Shown piece after piece: positions 38,262-48,495 of a stretch of 64,000 bases of DNA; the stretch's first letter is position 1, and every line of letters begins with the position of its first letter. Both the position numbers and the translations under genes were made by a program. Origin of the DNA: Sacculina carcini (lineage: Eukaryota; Arthropoda; Thecostraca; Sacculinidae); contig OU696572.1 of NCBI GenBank assembly GCA_916048095.2, positions 1,555,001 to 1,619,000 of the forward strand. Reading direction: 5' to 3'. Under the pieces are notes generated by a model, which worked only from the letters and a program-made list of their open reading frames with translations, was not told where the DNA came from and ran no database searches.

Positions 38262-40244
38262 TCATCTGTGTGTATGTATGTATATATCTGTGTATTTATA
38301 TGTGTGTGTATTTATCTGTGTATTTATCTGTGTATTTATCTGTGTGTGTGTGTGTGTTTGTGTGTATTTATCTGTGTGTGTGCATATTTATCTGTGTGTA
38401 TGTGTGTGTGTGCATATTTATCTGTGTGTATATGTATTTATGTGTGTGTGTATTTATCTGTGTGTATATGTATTTATGTGTGTGTGTATTTATATGTGTG
38501 TATATGTATTTATCTGTGTGTATGTGTATTTATCTGTGTGTATGTGTATTTATCTGTGTGAATGTGTATGTGTGTGTGTGTGTGTGCACATACAGTCAGC
38601 CGGAGGTATGTCAGGCGGCCGTGTACGGATGCGGTGTGATGGCTCAGTTTGGCGGTGTCGGCTATCGGCCGCTGTGTGGACGCCTCGTGCCTCATCTCGC
38701 CGCCGTCGTACAGAGGCCTGACGCTCGCGAGCCCGACTGGATCTCAGCCAGCGAGAATGCCATCGCCGCCGTCGCCAAAATTCTCAAGTACACCGGCCGT
38801 GGAGGAGTTGGCGGAGATGAAGGAGTGGATGTGCAGGCCACCGTGCCACTCTGGTTTTCATGGTGAATTACACCATGGTGACTTATGTGTGTGTGTGGGT
38901 GGGTTGGTGTATGTGTATGTTTGTTTTGTGTGCCTGTGTGTGTTTTTGTGTGTGTGTGTTTGTTTTGTATTTGTGTTCGTATGTGTGTGTTTGTTTTGTA
39001 TTTGTGTTCGTATGTGTGTGTGTGTGTGTGTGTTTGTTTTGTATTTGTGTTCGTGTGTGTGTGTTTGTGTTCGTGTGTGTGTGTGTGTACATGTGTTTGT
39101 GTGGGTTCTGTTTTGTGCCTCATACGTGTGCGTCTGTTTGGATGTATGTGTATGTATGTATATTTGTCTCTGTATGTGTGTGTACTCACTAGTTGTACTC
39201 ACTAGTTGTTGTGTACAGGAGATGAGCAAGTCTGTCAGACTGTGCTGTCTCCAAAAACCCACTGTTTTGTCTAATCTACGCTTAAATTGCCCTGGATACT
39301 ACTTGATTCCACTACACACTTTTCTAGACTATTCCAAATGTCGATACGTCTATTTGTGTGTGTGGGTGTGTGTGTGTGTTAGGCTGCCTGTATGGCAAGA
39401 CACCGACGAAACCCCGCATGTCTACGGCTATCTGTGTGACCTGGTGGAGGCCAACGATGCGGCAGTGTTGGGCACCTCCAACGACCGCTTGCCGCGTGTC
39501 ATTGCCGTCATGGCTGAGGCGCTAGCTCGCCGCGCTATCGCCACAAATGAGCCAGTTGGTGTGCGTATGGTGGCGCTAATTCGGCAAATTCAGGTGTGAT
39601 AGCTAGATACACCTGTACGCTTGTATTTGGGAATATTTCTCATATTCCGGTATTCGGCCGTTTTCAGCGTTTATTGTTATGGGCGTTTTTTAAGCGCGCA
39701 CCAGCCTGTTGAGATAATATATAGCGCGCGCCCCACTGTGTGCCCATCTACAGTGGTGACTGCCGGTAGACTCAAACGGAGGTGTTAATGAACGAACCCG
39801 GGCCAGGATTCGAACCGCGAACCTCTGACACACGAGAGTTCAGCCAGCCTAGCCACTGAGCTACTCGGGAACTTTCAGCGTTTAGCACTGTTTTATCATA
39901 AAAAATAGCCTCGTGTGAAACTTGTCCTGTTCAGCCTCAAGCCTACCGCTTTATATGTCGTCTATGTTCTATTGCACATGCATTGCTATATTGCACGTCT
40001 GTGTAACGTTGCAACATTGGATTCAACATCTGCTTTGGGCGTGCATCAGAATTGTGTCTATGCCCAAACGATAAGTTAGCTACATATGCGCGCGTGTGTG
40101 TGTGTGTGTGTGTGTTAGAGCAATGAGGAGTTATTTCATGCGTGCGTCGTTCAGTTGAGCGATCAGCAGAAAGAGGCCCTGCAGGAGGCGCTCTCATCCT
40201 CTGTTCAGGCGTCAGAGACACCAACCGCCGCCGCCAACCACTGA
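21460..40244 (+). CDS. IPO5: importin-5 (karyopherin beta-3, RanBP5)
   Basis: Nuclear import receptor that carries ribosomal proteins and histones through the pore and is released by RanGTP; a HEAT-repeat superhelix. Exons: 21460-21543, 21894-22043, 22392-22618, 23517-23610, 24162-24299, 24671-24796, 25424-25540, 27000-27115, 27701-27823, 28701-28809, 29378-29531, 29821-29930, 30491-30591, 30881-30998, 31537-31666, 31938-32111, 32991-33182, 33699-33811, 34060-34200, 34517-34666, 35840-35973, 38596-38862, 39383-39593, 40119-40244 (TGA). Sum 3405 nt, 1134 aa; the human protein is about 1100. Matches run end to end: [19 protein letters not shown]-like [37 protein letters not shown]-like [99 protein letters not shown]. 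Start: ATG 21460, with an in-frame ATG at 21466 in better context. Junction exon 3/4 changes a conserved Trp (FWNF) to Cys (LFCF). Confidence 0.96.
22624..23095. repeat. pyrimidine minisatellite
   Basis: About 470 bp of CT-rich sequence in importin-5 intron 3. Its core (22740-22870) repeats the 20-mer CTCTCTCTTTCTCTTTATTT at least five times. Starts just after the 5' splice site at 22618. Confidence 0.9.
24392..24424. promoter_or_regulatory. TGACGTCA plus ATTGGCTG pair
   Basis: A perfect CRE palindrome (24392-24399) lies 17 bp before ATTGGCTG (24417-24424, an inverted CCAAT box) inside importin-5 intron 5. The same pairing recurs at 11238-11259, 44360-44384 and 61895-61928. A regulatory role is inference only. 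Confidence 0.35.
25541..26455 (+). repeat. VNTR: twelve copies of a 25-bp core joined by TG runs
   Basis: The core CTCCTGGTGTAACTGTGACA followed by TTATG and (TG/TCTG)n occurs 12 times from about 25557 to 26415, first copy 16 bp after the 5' splice site of exon 25424-25540. The array is interrupted at 26092-26180 by GGTGCGATTGAGACTAGCGA and a LINE-tail fragment that recurs at its end (26448), showing a higher-order duplication. Confidence 0.9.
26455..26640 (+). mobile_element. LINE 3' tail fragment
   Basis: AAGGTGTGATTTTCTC, then GCGCCTTAGAGACCCT, TAGGTGTAGGGCGCTA and a (TAATG)n end. The minus strand of 46160-46350 has the same tail directly downstream of a reverse-transcriptase C-terminus, which identifies it as LINE-derived. 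Confidence 0.7.
26875..26957. repeat. (AT)n microsatellite
   Basis: About 41 uninterrupted AT units 43 bp before importin-5 exon 27000-27115. It could extrude as a cruciform or hairpin in the intron RNA. Confidence 0.97.
28825..28895 (-). mobile_element. LINE 3' tail fragment, minus strand
   Basis: TAGCGCCCTACACCTGGAGG and GTCTCTAAGGCGCTG are the reverse complement of the tail at 26555-26610, preceded by (CATTAA)n. Inserted in importin-5 intron 10. Confidence 0.65.
30997..31164 (+). promoter_or_regulatory. cluster of AGGTCA nuclear-receptor half-sites
   Basis: About ten GGTCA cores in 170 bp, the first overlapping the 5' splice site of importin-5 exon 14. It ends in a palindrome AGGTCGACCT (31142-31151) abutting a perfect DR1, AGGTCAAAGGTCA (31152-31164), the binding form for RXR/HNF4/COUP-type receptors. 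It may be a degenerate minisatellite of AAGGTCA units rather than an enhancer. Confidence 0.45.
33411..33590 (-). mobile_element. LINE reverse-transcriptase C-terminal fragment
   Basis: Minus strand reads [20 protein letters not shown] followed by FKAQFGQI, the common LINE ending RVxxxWNxLPxxVVxAxSVNxFKxxLD. Inserted antisense in importin-5 intron 17. A related piece lies at 39214-39350. Confidence 0.6.
34684..34800 (-). repeat. retroposon-like 3' end with TAA tail, copy 2
   Basis: Same block as 4938-5050 (minus strand GGTGCTAATAGTGCACTTGC, TACTGTACTTGCCTGTAATT, then AAT repeats), starting 18 bp after the 5' splice site of importin-5 exon 20. Same orientation as copy 1. Confidence 0.6.
35092..35424 (-). 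mobile_element. tRNA-Val-derived SINE, minus-strand copy
   Basis: Head on the minus strand: GACTCCGTGGTGTAGCACAC, an anticodon-type hairpin CCCGC-CTCACAA-GCGGG (anticodon position CAC, Val) and B box GTGGTTCGAAACCC. Body continues CACCCAGCAG, GATATCAGTCATG, GAGGTGACCCTCTCTAATAC, GAGAGGGTCGGTTCTG and CCGTGTAGCAGCTGTCACTT, ending in TTTAATC. Near-identical layout to the copy at 48156-48495. Sits in importin-5 intron 20. Confidence 0.85.
35690..35826 (+). repeat. retroposon tail GCGCAATATAAATG
   Basis: CTGAGACACATTGTGTGTAG, GCGCAATATAAATG and (AATAAATGAAA) form a recurrent 3' end, seen also at 25170-25245 (+) and 36072-36160 (-). All three lie in importin-5 introns next to TG runs. The 3' ends of many invertebrate SINEs and LINEs have this form; the parent element is not identified. 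Confidence 0.5.
36857..37404. mobile_element. foldback element with mirrored 21-bp iteron arrays
   Basis: Outer inverted ends ATCTATACCTTTTACAATTT (from 36856) and AAATTGTAAAGGGTATAGAT (to 37404). Left arm: seven tandem copies of the 21-mer GTCCCAACTGAAATCAAAGT+T (36881-37027) and a decayed eighth. Right arm: eight reverse-complement copies (37212-37379). Unit variants are mirrored: the outer four end AAAGTT, the next three AAAATT, in both arms. A 170-bp unique loop lies between. No open transposase; no clear target duplication. Located in importin-5 intron 21. Confidence 0.85.
37405..38585 (+). repeat. TGTGTATTTATCTG minisatellite
   Basis: Nearly 1.2 kb built of TATTTATCTGTGTGTG-like units with variable TG spacers, filling the last part of importin-5 intron 21 up to the acceptor at 38595. 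Because the array has no stop in several frames it gives very long artefactual ORFs. Confidence 0.92.
39214..39350 (-). mobile_element. LINE C-terminal fragment, decayed
   Basis: Minus strand reads [20 protein letters not shown] then an in-frame stop, again the WNSL...V..SS signature of LINE ORF ends. Lies in importin-5 intron 22. Confidence 0.5.
39739..39872 (-). repeat. tRNA-derived SINE head
   Basis: Minus strand: CCCGAGTAGCTCAGTGGCTA (A box form) and CGCGGTTCGAATCCTGGCCC (B box form), 40 nt apart. The tail after TTCATTAACACC does not match the other SINEs here. Lies in importin-5 intron 23. A functional tRNA is unlikely because the arms pair poorly. Confidence 0.55.
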
Positions 40245-40842
40245 AAAACAAACATTTTCTCTCACGCCGTGCAAACTCTGCAAATTCAAGTAAGTGTGTG
40301 TTTCAGTCACTGTGTGTGTGTGTGTCTTTTGTTCAAGTCTGTAGTATGTGTATGAGTCGTCGCTTTATTATTATCATACTGACACAAACACACACACACA
40401 CACACACATACAGACACACACATACGTACAGTCAGACACATACACACTCAGACACTCACATACACACATACTGTGTCTGATACACATCCACACACACAAA
40501 CACACACACACACACACACAAACAAACACACACACACACACACACAAATTTCGGCACAATATGCGCTATACTTGCGCCTCAATTGTGTAGTTGATTGCCT
40601 ATGAGACTGATGAATATGATGACAGTTAGCCTAATCGGCACGCCGGTCGAGCTCAAGCATTGCGGCTCCCGTGTGTGAATGCCGACACAACAACACTGAG
40701 AAGCCCTGTGAACTGCTGATATCATCTGTCACGCTGGTGTGTATGTCCGTGTGTATGTGGCGGTTGAGTGACCTGCGTGCGTGTGTGTGTTTGTGTGTGA
40801 GGGTGTGTTTGTGTGTGTTTCAGATGACGGTGGCAAATTGTT

Positions 40843-40877
<35 letters not shown>

Positions 40878-41522
40878 GGCGACATGCACTCACACCTTCA
40901 CACACACACACACACACATACATACAGGTACGTGTTATGGAGATAGAAGGTTCCTTGTTGAGAAGTAGCCAGATGTTGTGAATCACCTCAGCTGATGTGA
41001 ATTGATGTGTGTGGATTATGTCTGTGATGTGTGTAATGAATACATCTGATATGTCCTTATAAAGTCCCTTGTTAGTAATGCTAAAAACAAACAGACACAC
41101 ATCCAGTTTACACTGTGGTAGCACTGATAAAAGCGAAAATTCTCCTCGTATCTTGACTGTGTGTGTGTGTGTGTCACATACATACATACTGTATTTGCGT
41201 TGTCAAATATATTTTATTTCAACACAAAACAATGCCATCCGGCCAACGACTGATACCTTCAAACTGAATCAAACCGGAATACGATAAAAATAACAATATA
41301 TATAGAGAATCTAAACATGTTCATAAAAGCATTCACATGTTAGGGCGTAGTTGATAATATAGCAATATATGCCTTTCGAACCACACAATTTAAAGCTGGT
41401 CGCATAACAGCTGTGAGGATTACGTGTGTGTGTGTGTGTGGCTTCTGCGTGCGTGCGTGTGAGACACACACACACGGACGGGCAGGCAGAGGGTTTGAGG
41501 GGTAGAGGACGGGAGAATGATC
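40245..41522. other. intergenic between convergent IPO5 and PDCD10
   Basis: Holds CA tracts (40384-40550), CA/TG patches (40780-40925) and otherwise unique sequence; 3'UTRs of both genes must end here. A minus-strand AATAAA for PDCD10 is at 41213-41218; I see no convincing plus-strand signal for IPO5. Confidence 0.6.
41213..41218 (-). terminator. candidate poly(A) signal of PDCD10
   Basis: TTTATT on the plus strand is AATAAA in the PDCD10 sense, about 305 nt past its stop codon. Chosen as the first canonical hexamer downstream; not otherwise supported. Confidence 0.45.
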
Positions 41523-44500
41523 TCACTCGCAGCGAGATTTCACCGTTGCCACAATCATGTTGGTGTAGTAGATCAAACAGTTTGCCGATATAAAAACGGC
41601 AGCCGATCTGATAAAAAACAACACACATTTACAAACTGACATTAAAACTCAAGCGCAGTATGTTTTATAAATCCAATTAGGAAAAAATTCAGAGAGGTAT
41701 TTCAAATTGGTGCTATATTACGTATTTATTCACAAAATACGTTTGATGCAAAACAGCCAATATAAAATGGCATATCCATAGAACGGGAATATTGAAAGAC
41801 ACTTTAGTGTCTTTTTATACCACACTTTCAACCGATAAATTTACATTAATTCAAGCACTAAGCATCCGTGCTTGCGGGCTGGTATTTTTTAATATCAACC
41901 CGTTTTTGTGAAATAACATACATGCATACAGACAGACAGACAGACAGACTCACTGGCCCTCCTTGAAGTAGTCTTTCAGCGTGTTGCTGAATTTTTTCGA
42001 ATAGCGCACGAACTCCTTGCGCCGCGCATCTAGAGCCTGCTTGCCCTGCGAACCGGGAATATAGCCAGACACACCCTGTACAGCGTCCAGCAGCTTCTTG
42101 ATGGCACTGGCTATCTCCCTGACACACACACACACACACACACACACAGATTACGTTACGTAACCAAATCCATGGCTGAATTTGGTCACCTACCTACGAA
42201 AACGGCACCCTTTCCAAACAGGATTCCTATTGGCTATACTAAAAGGTTAAATATACAAATGATGTGATAACGAAACTTGTTTTTTTACAGTATTCATTCG
42301 GGCAGTGTTAATTTCCTTTAAGAAAACAATGTTTTTCCCAGGTGAAAATAAAAACATAAATTTGCTTTAATTATATTTTTCATATATACGGAGTGAAAGA
42401 TAGCAGAGATGAAATTACACCTTATATTAATCGCTGGTATAAACAATATTATCTAAAGTGTCAGTAAAGAGTGTTTTCTGAAGACGGAGAGAGCTGATTG
42501 TAAATACGGGGTCCTCATACACAATAGAAAAGCAAGGATTATGATATGATAGAAAAGCAGGAATTATTAGCCAAGAATTTCTCAACTAGCTTCAAATATG
42601 CAACTGCAACCATCTCACTGATGCTCTTGACATCATTGGTAAATCATTAGAGATGCAGAGTGTACTAATACAATAAATAAATGAAAACATATCTAGTGTT
42701 TTAGTTTAGCCATATATATATATACATCAATGTTGACAACATTTTGTGAAAGGGGTAACATGCTTAATATGGGATGCTAAATTGGGTAACAAGCTGAAAA
42801 GGGTTGGGAACGACTGATCTAGAAGTACGGAGAAGTAGTGTGGCTGACTTGATCGTTTCGAGAAATGTTTTGCGGTCGGTGATTTCGGCTGGAATGCGCG
42901 CCAGAATGCGTTTCAAATTGGCCGACTTGCGATTGAGCTCCTGAAACGGCTCCTCGGTGCGCATCAAACGATACTCGGCTGCCAACACGCAACAACAAGC
43001 GAGCCTCAGCCATTGCTTCTAGCCGAATCAAGCAAATCGAGAGGCTCATTTCAGAGCAAACTCATGAACAACAAACTCAAGCAAGCAGCCAAAGAGCTAC
43101 GCAACAACGACAAAATAGCAATTCGTCGAGCCGACAAAAGCGCTTCATTTGTGGTATACTCAACAAAAGCGAATATCTCGACAAAATAAACGCTATACTC
43201 AGCCACAGCAGCAAATTCGACAAAATTCGCCGGAACCCGACGGAGGCGATTAAAAATACGCATACACACACACAAACAAGCATACAGATACACACACAAG
43301 TACACTAACACGCACAGATACACTGATACATAAAAAAGAGAAATAAGACATACACCGTATACAGTGTAGTCCTGATATAAGAGAATTGTCGGCAGTGAAG
43401 AAAAAGTATCTTATAACGAGTTGAAATTAGAAACGTAAAGTATAGAAAGGGGACCAGAAGTGATACTCTCTTATAACCGGGGTTCACTGTATAAAGAAAC
43501 ACACACACACACATATACAAACATACCGTATATTTCGGCGTATAAGGCGACCGTCAGATAAGACGAGGTACAAAATTAGAGCAAATTTTTATGCACTTAT
43601 CATGTATCGGTTGTATAAGACGAATGAATAATGCTAAATGAATTTGATGGGTTTTAGATATACATATGGAGCAGGTTTGATTTTTGATATTGATGTTGTA
43701 CTGTAATACCTACTCTTATTGAGAAATAAAGGTGTTTGTAATCAACCATTTTTATTTACAACCAAAATGATACTGATTTTTTCATGTAAAATGAAAAATT
43801 CGGTACGCAGAATTCAAGGTCTGACTTTTATATCGGTTGTATAAGACGATTCACAATTTTTAAGAGTGATTTTTTTACTTTAAGCGTCGTTTTATACGCC
43901 GAAATAAACGGTACATATACATACACATAGACACACACGCACCGTCCATATCAGATGTGGCCGTATCGGCCGAGTGCAGTCGCAATATACTCTCGTGCAT
44001 GTTAACTGGAAGTTCGGCACGTCGCACGAGAGCACCGACCAGCTCGCACGTGAAGCCCGGCAAACACGCCTCGACACGCGTCAACGCCGCACGCATTGTC
44101 TGCGCGCCCGTCTTGCGTTCGCGCTCCAACTAACCATCACACACGCCACCACACACACACACACACACACATTACCCCTGTTGTGACTTTTCGCCTTGTT
44201 TGTGAATATTTGGGTGTAAGCCTGTCTGTGTAATTCTGCGCGTGCATGTGTGTGAGTGTTAGGTGTGTTCCAGCGTGTATGAGTGTATGTCTGTGTGTGT
44301 GTGTGTGCCGCGCTTTGGTTTTAGCTTGCGGCGGTCGGTTGTTAACCTGCTAAGCGCTGATTGGCTGTTGGTGGAGTGACGTCACTTGTTTTGTCACTTG
44401 TGTGTTCGCGTTTGACCAGTCATTAGTGTGTGAGTCTCAAGTATATTGAGCGAGGTGAAGCATACAATACACACGGTGTTGAATAGGGTGTAGAAGTGCC

Positions 44501-44721
44501 CACAACCCCCATACCGTAACCATTACATTATGTGTTAATAGACACCCAGTGGTCTCGTATGAGATCACCTGAAAATTACAATATTTTGTAGGTTTTTATT
44601 GTCTGTATCGTTGGGCTATATTTATTGGGAACAATTCTGTGGTTCAAACAATTTCATTTGAATTAATTGATAAACAAACGTGAAAATGTTCGACTCAATA
44701 TAATTCCGAGAGGTAATTGTT

Positions 44722-44761
<40 letters not shown>

Positions 44762-44940
44762 TATATATAACGCTCTATACCTATAGGTCTCCAAAACTCT
44801 CACATACATACACACACTATTTTTTCTAATATATATGCGTATGTGTATTGTGTGTATTTGGACAGAACCTGAGTGAGTACGGGCCGAATGAGAACAGGAA
44901 ACACTAGCGAGGACAGTGGAGACTCCTCGCCGACCACCAT
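41523..44940 (-). CDS. PDCD10: programmed cell death protein 10 / CCM3
   Basis: Small adaptor that dimerises through its N-terminal half with GCKIII kinases (MST4, STK24/25) and binds STRIPAK, CCM2 and paxillin through a C-terminal FAT-homology helical bundle; acts at Golgi and junctions. Exons in transcript order: 44940-44869, 44129-43943, 42978-42849, 42118-41954, 41607-41523 (TGA). 639 nt, 212 aa, the same length as the human protein. Signatures: FPVLIRPVLTQLERERKTGA (human YPVFNELERVNLSAA), NMHESILRL (NFTESLLRM), EEPFQELNRKSANLKRILAR, RKTFLETIKEIASAIKKLLD, RKEFVRYSKKFSNTLKDYFK, FISANCLIYYTNMIVATVK. Start ATG 44938-44940 opens a 24-codon exon. The 5' splice sites GTTCTG (after 44869) and GTGCGT are weak. 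Intron 2 carries two TA-flanked MITEs. Confidence 0.95.
42385..42560 (-). mobile_element. LINE 3' UTR fragment
   Basis: Aligns by eye with 46285-46460: TACACCTTATATTAATC, TATCTAAA/GTATCTAAG and GATTGTAAATACGGGGTCCT are shared. In PDCD10 intron 3, same orientation as that LINE copy. Confidence 0.6.
43362..43489. mobile_element. Tc1/mariner-type MITE
   Basis: Ends CAGTGTAGTCCTGATATAAG and, inverted, CAGTGAACCCCGGTTATAAG (128 bp), each flanked by TA (43360-43361, 43490-43491). TIRs beginning CAGTG with TA target sites are typical of mariner/pogo relatives. No coding capacity. In PDCD10 intron 2. Confidence 0.75.
43526..43911. mobile_element. Tc1/mariner-type MITE, second family
   Basis: Ends CCGTATATTTCGGCGTATAA and, inverted, CCGTTTATTTCGGCGTATAA, flanked by TA (43524-43525, 43912-43913). 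Length 386 bp. Internal ATCGGTTGTATAAGACGA occurs twice (about 43606 and 43832). Only 36 bp from the preceding MITE. Confidence 0.8.
44360..44384. promoter_or_regulatory. ATTGGCTG plus TGACGTCA pair
   Basis: Inverted CCAAT box (44360-44367) and CRE palindrome (44377-44384) 9 bp apart in PDCD10 intron 1, in a stretch richer in GC than its neighbours. Could be an internal promoter; not demonstrated. Confidence 0.35.
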
Positions 44941-46056
44941 TGTGTCGGCTCACGTCACACTGCTGCAACAAACAAATATGTAGGCAAACACCTGGCTTCT
45001 TTCAAACTGTCCAGACAAGCGTTGTGAGCCTCGCTTTCTGATAATTGGCTTATTTATCTCTATTCAATTCCTCACACTCTTACTCGTCGGCTAATTTGTG
45101 ATCCAAACATCTTTGCTTAATTTCGTGGCAATCGCCCCAATTAAATAAATTATACTTAGTACAGTTATGATCAGTTGTAGTATAGTTAAGATTGGTTCAT
45201 GCCCAACGGTTAAGATTGTGTGGTGTTTTAAGTACAGGAATGTTAGCAATTTCATTCTTTATGTTTCAAATCGAATATCGTTTTGTTATTTTGGAAAATC
45301 CGCAGCATTTGCCCTTTTCTTGTGAAACTTACGCGTTCATACCCTAATAAAAACTCAGTACCAAGGCACAGAAATAAACAATAACACAGTGAACAATGAA
45401 AGCAAATGTAAGTAAATTCAGCACAACGAAAACGACATAAATATTGAAGCGAAACAAAACTAACAAAATACCAGTTCTAAAAAACGTCAAACTTCGACAA
45501 ACCGTAATTGTGTGACCACTTTCGTCTCGTCAATTCAGTTAAATAGCCAAAGAGACGCAATTGAGACAATGTGCTCACATTCCAATGCGAATTTTGTAGC
45601 ACATGGAACCATTTCTTGCTGGTAAATTATTGGCCACATTTTCATTGTGAATGACAACATCAATTCAAGTGTATTTATCCACACAATATGAGTGGGCTAT
45701 TTATGTAATTTTGTTCTATGTCTTATCACGTTCTCTAATTATCATGTGTACATCTCAGCCAAATGATTTGTTGCACTTCACTGTGTTCAATACTCACTAC
45801 TGCAATTCAAGTGAATCAGTGTACTGGATGTTTGACGCATAGCGCGGTGTTGCATATCAATCAACATGTATTTGTAGAGCGCACATACCAACACACGCGC
45901 GAATGAAACAAAACAAATAGCAAATAGTCAGCAGAGAGCAAATAAACACCGCAGCAAAATAAGCAAGCATGCGGCAAACACAAGTATGCATACATAAAAT
46001 AACTTACATACACATATACGTACCCATATTCAACACATATATACACACATACATAA

Positions 46057-46112
<56 letters not shown>

Positions 46113-46159
46113 ACACATACACACACCACACACATCTATAACAATATAACAGATACAGA

Positions 46160-46660
46160 TATTACATTACATTACATTTTGGAAATATTTATGTAGCGCC
46201 CTACACCTGTAGGGTCTCTAAGGCGCTGTACACACACACAAACGCATACATTCACAAGGTAAAATATGGAGAGAGGGAGAGCGCAAAGAGAAAATCACAC
46301 CTTATATTAATCACTAGTGTACACAATGTTATCTAAGATATAATAGGACTTCAACGGCATTTTTTTAGTGTTTTTTGAAAAGAAGGATAGAAGTGATAGA
46401 ACGCAGTGTTGGGGAGAGCTTATTGTAAATACGGGGTCCTATGATAGATAGACAACGATTATAGTGAGAATGTCTAGAAGGAAAAGCAGGTTCCACTAAG
46501 AGACAAGAATCATCAGTTGATTTAAGTGAACGAGTATATTTTTTATACGACAGAAGTTCAAATAAATACGAGGGCTTACGGAGAATAAGAGTAGAATGGA
46601 TGATTAAGCAGAGTAGAATGTATGACACACACACATCCACAAATATGCACATGCAAACCT
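46160..46660 (-). mobile_element. LINE 3' end with tail
   Basis: Minus strand 46652-46365 reads HYNRCLSIIGPRIYNKLSPT and LRSITSILLFKKHL, the LINE ORF C-terminus, then a 3'UTR ending GCGCCTTAGAGACCCTACAG, GTGTAGGGCGCTACATAAAT and a (GTAAT)n tail at 46160. It is the reference copy linking the reverse-transcriptase end to the tails at 26455, 28825 and 42385. Confidence 0.75.
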
Positions 46661-47564
46661 ACACGAAAACAATATCGGGAACAAATCGGCATATCACAAT
46701 AAGCATGCATACAAACTCTGAACAAAGATTGTATCGAACGGGCTCAGAGCGCGGCATAGTGTAACAAAGTTTCAGTCTGACCAGATTTTCTGCTTCTTTA
46801 TTTGCTTTGTGTTGCGTTTCTATTCAGCTAATTTAGTAAATATACTAAATAAGTAATATACTAAAAGTAATATACTAAATATTCCCACGCGCGTGTAGCA
46901 TCAGAGGTAGTGTATAAATTTACAATAAGTGTAGTTAGTGCGTAGTTATGTGTGTGCGTGTGCGCGTGTGTGTTACCTTGTACAGAATCGCGAAGTGTTT
47001 TTAAGCGTGACTGATGACTGATTTAATGGTTGTTTATCTGTTAAGTGGTATCATTAATCGACTTTTGTAGAGCTCACGTCTGAATAGGTGCATATATGTA
47101 AACATGCTCTGAGCGCTTGCTACTGAGTATGTGTTGAAACCTGGCGTAGACCTGCGTATCCTCAGAAGTGAAAACACCACTAGAGTCTATGGTAAATTAC
47201 TGATTGAGGTAGCCTTGGACCCAGGTGGCTGACATTGTTTAATGTGTTGTCTGTAGAGCCAACCCACACTGCGTGCGTGCGTGAAAAGGCCCGAGGGTCC
47301 GTATAAAAGACGGTGTCGACTAGGCATGGGGGGATTATTAGAACAGAGACATTCGAGATGTAAACATAGGGCGTTAGGAGGTGTGGCTGACTAGGACTTT
47401 GTGACACAAGTATAGCGGTTTGTGAGCATTTTGATACCTCTTCACTATTAGTTGTTCGGATTGCCTGTGTGATCAACAATATATTCATAATGGAAGTCGG
47501 TATTTCGGAGTTATGGCGGCACAACAACAAGAACAACTAAATCACACTATCCCTGTAAGCTGCA

Positions 47565-47950
47565 GTGTCGGAAAGGCTACACATAGGGAGTAAGGTTATG
47601 CGAATAATGATCGAACGATATTTCAAAAAGATGATTGCGAAGGGAAGTTGAAAAAGAAGCAAGAGATTTCGAGGAAGTCACGAGGCTAAGAGGAAGGTCG
47701 TTGTAGAGACGGGGAGCATAAAATAAACAATATTTACTAGACCAAGAAGATTCATTGCAGGCACGAGGACAGGAAAGAGGTCAAGGCTAACGAGATATGA
47801 GGTCGCTAGGTGTGAGGAGATTGGATAGGTAGATCGGTTGGCGAGGGCCATGTAGGATTTTGTAAATCAGACAGCAGTTTTTTAAGTGTATGCGAGGAAT
47901 CATTGGAAGCCACCGGAGTTTGAGTAGAAATGAGGAAGTGTGAAGACAAG
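47565..47950 (-). mobile_element. LINE 3' end, second copy
   Basis: Minus strand: YCLFYAPRLYNDLPLSLVTS, then KSLASFSTSLRNHLFEISFD and a stop near 47574. Upstream the frame GPRQPIYLSNLLTP also fits a LINE. Closely resembles the copy at 19050 (YFSFFAPRLYNSLP), so both probably belong to one clade, different from the 46160 copy. Confidence 0.7.
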
Positions 47951-48155
47951 GGGAAGTGAGGAAGTGTGAAGGGAATATGTCCCTAGCTAGCTAATGTGCG
48001 ATTAAAATTCGATTTTAACATCCAAGAGTTTTAGCACATAATGCTGTTTGTAATAGCTGTCGCAAAATCAGTCTGTGTACTATCTATAGTGTCTGTATTC
48101 CTATTATCTTGATATACCGAGGCTGTATTTCTCTATGCGGACTATTTATCTTATT

Positions 48156-48495
48156 GTGGACTCCGTGGTGCAGTTGTTAGCACACCCGCCTCACAAGCGG
48201 GAGGTCCGTGGTTCGTAACCCGGCGGAGCAGAATTTCATTGGGCGAATTCTACAATCCCACAGCCCCTGTCCACCCAGCAGAAAATGATGGTACCAGATA
48301 TCAGTCATGAGTTGTGCCATGCATTCTGGGGAGGTGGCCCTCTCTAATACGTCTTACGTCCTTGTGGCGTCATAGCGTGGAGAGGGTCGGTTCTGCGGTG
48401 AGAGCGAGCTGCACGAGACACACATGTGTGTGTTCATAAGCTTCGGCTTCTTCCCGTGTAGCAGCTGCCACTTAGGCATTTAACCTTTAACCTTG
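48156..48495 (+). mobile_element. tRNA-Val-derived SINE, plus-strand copy
   Basis: GGACTCCGTGGTGCAGTTGT, hairpin CCCGC-CTCACAA-GCGGG, then GTGGTTCGTAACCC; the B box has T where the 35092 copy has A. Body: GATATCAGTCATGAGTTGTG, GGGGAGGTGGCCCTCTCTAA, GAGAGGGTCGGTTCTGCGGT; end TTTAACCTTTAACC. About 340 bp. Confidence 0.85.

Noticed and set aside
37403-38866. Very long plus-strand open frames (up to 487 codons) of Cys/Val/Tyr/Leu
   Set aside because: They are read-through of the TGTGTATTTATCTG minisatellite; only the last part (38596-38862) is a real exon of importin-5.
39739-39872. tRNA gene on the minus strand
   Set aside because: A and B boxes are recognisable but the anticodon and acceptor stems do not pair properly; treated as a SINE head.
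42795-42832. hAT-type end GGGTTGGGAACGACTGATCTAG (minus-strand TIR form)
   Set aside because: Only one end is visible next to PDCD10 exon 3; the opposite TIR and target duplication were not found.
47180-47536. 118-codon minus-strand ORF
   Set aside because: Lies downstream of a LINE 3' end, has no splice context, no recognisable domain and unusual composition; likely chance.
48156-48240. tRNA-Val gene (anticodon CAC)
   Set aside because: The tRNA-like part runs straight into a SINE body that recurs at 35092-35424; the B box and D arm are degenerate.
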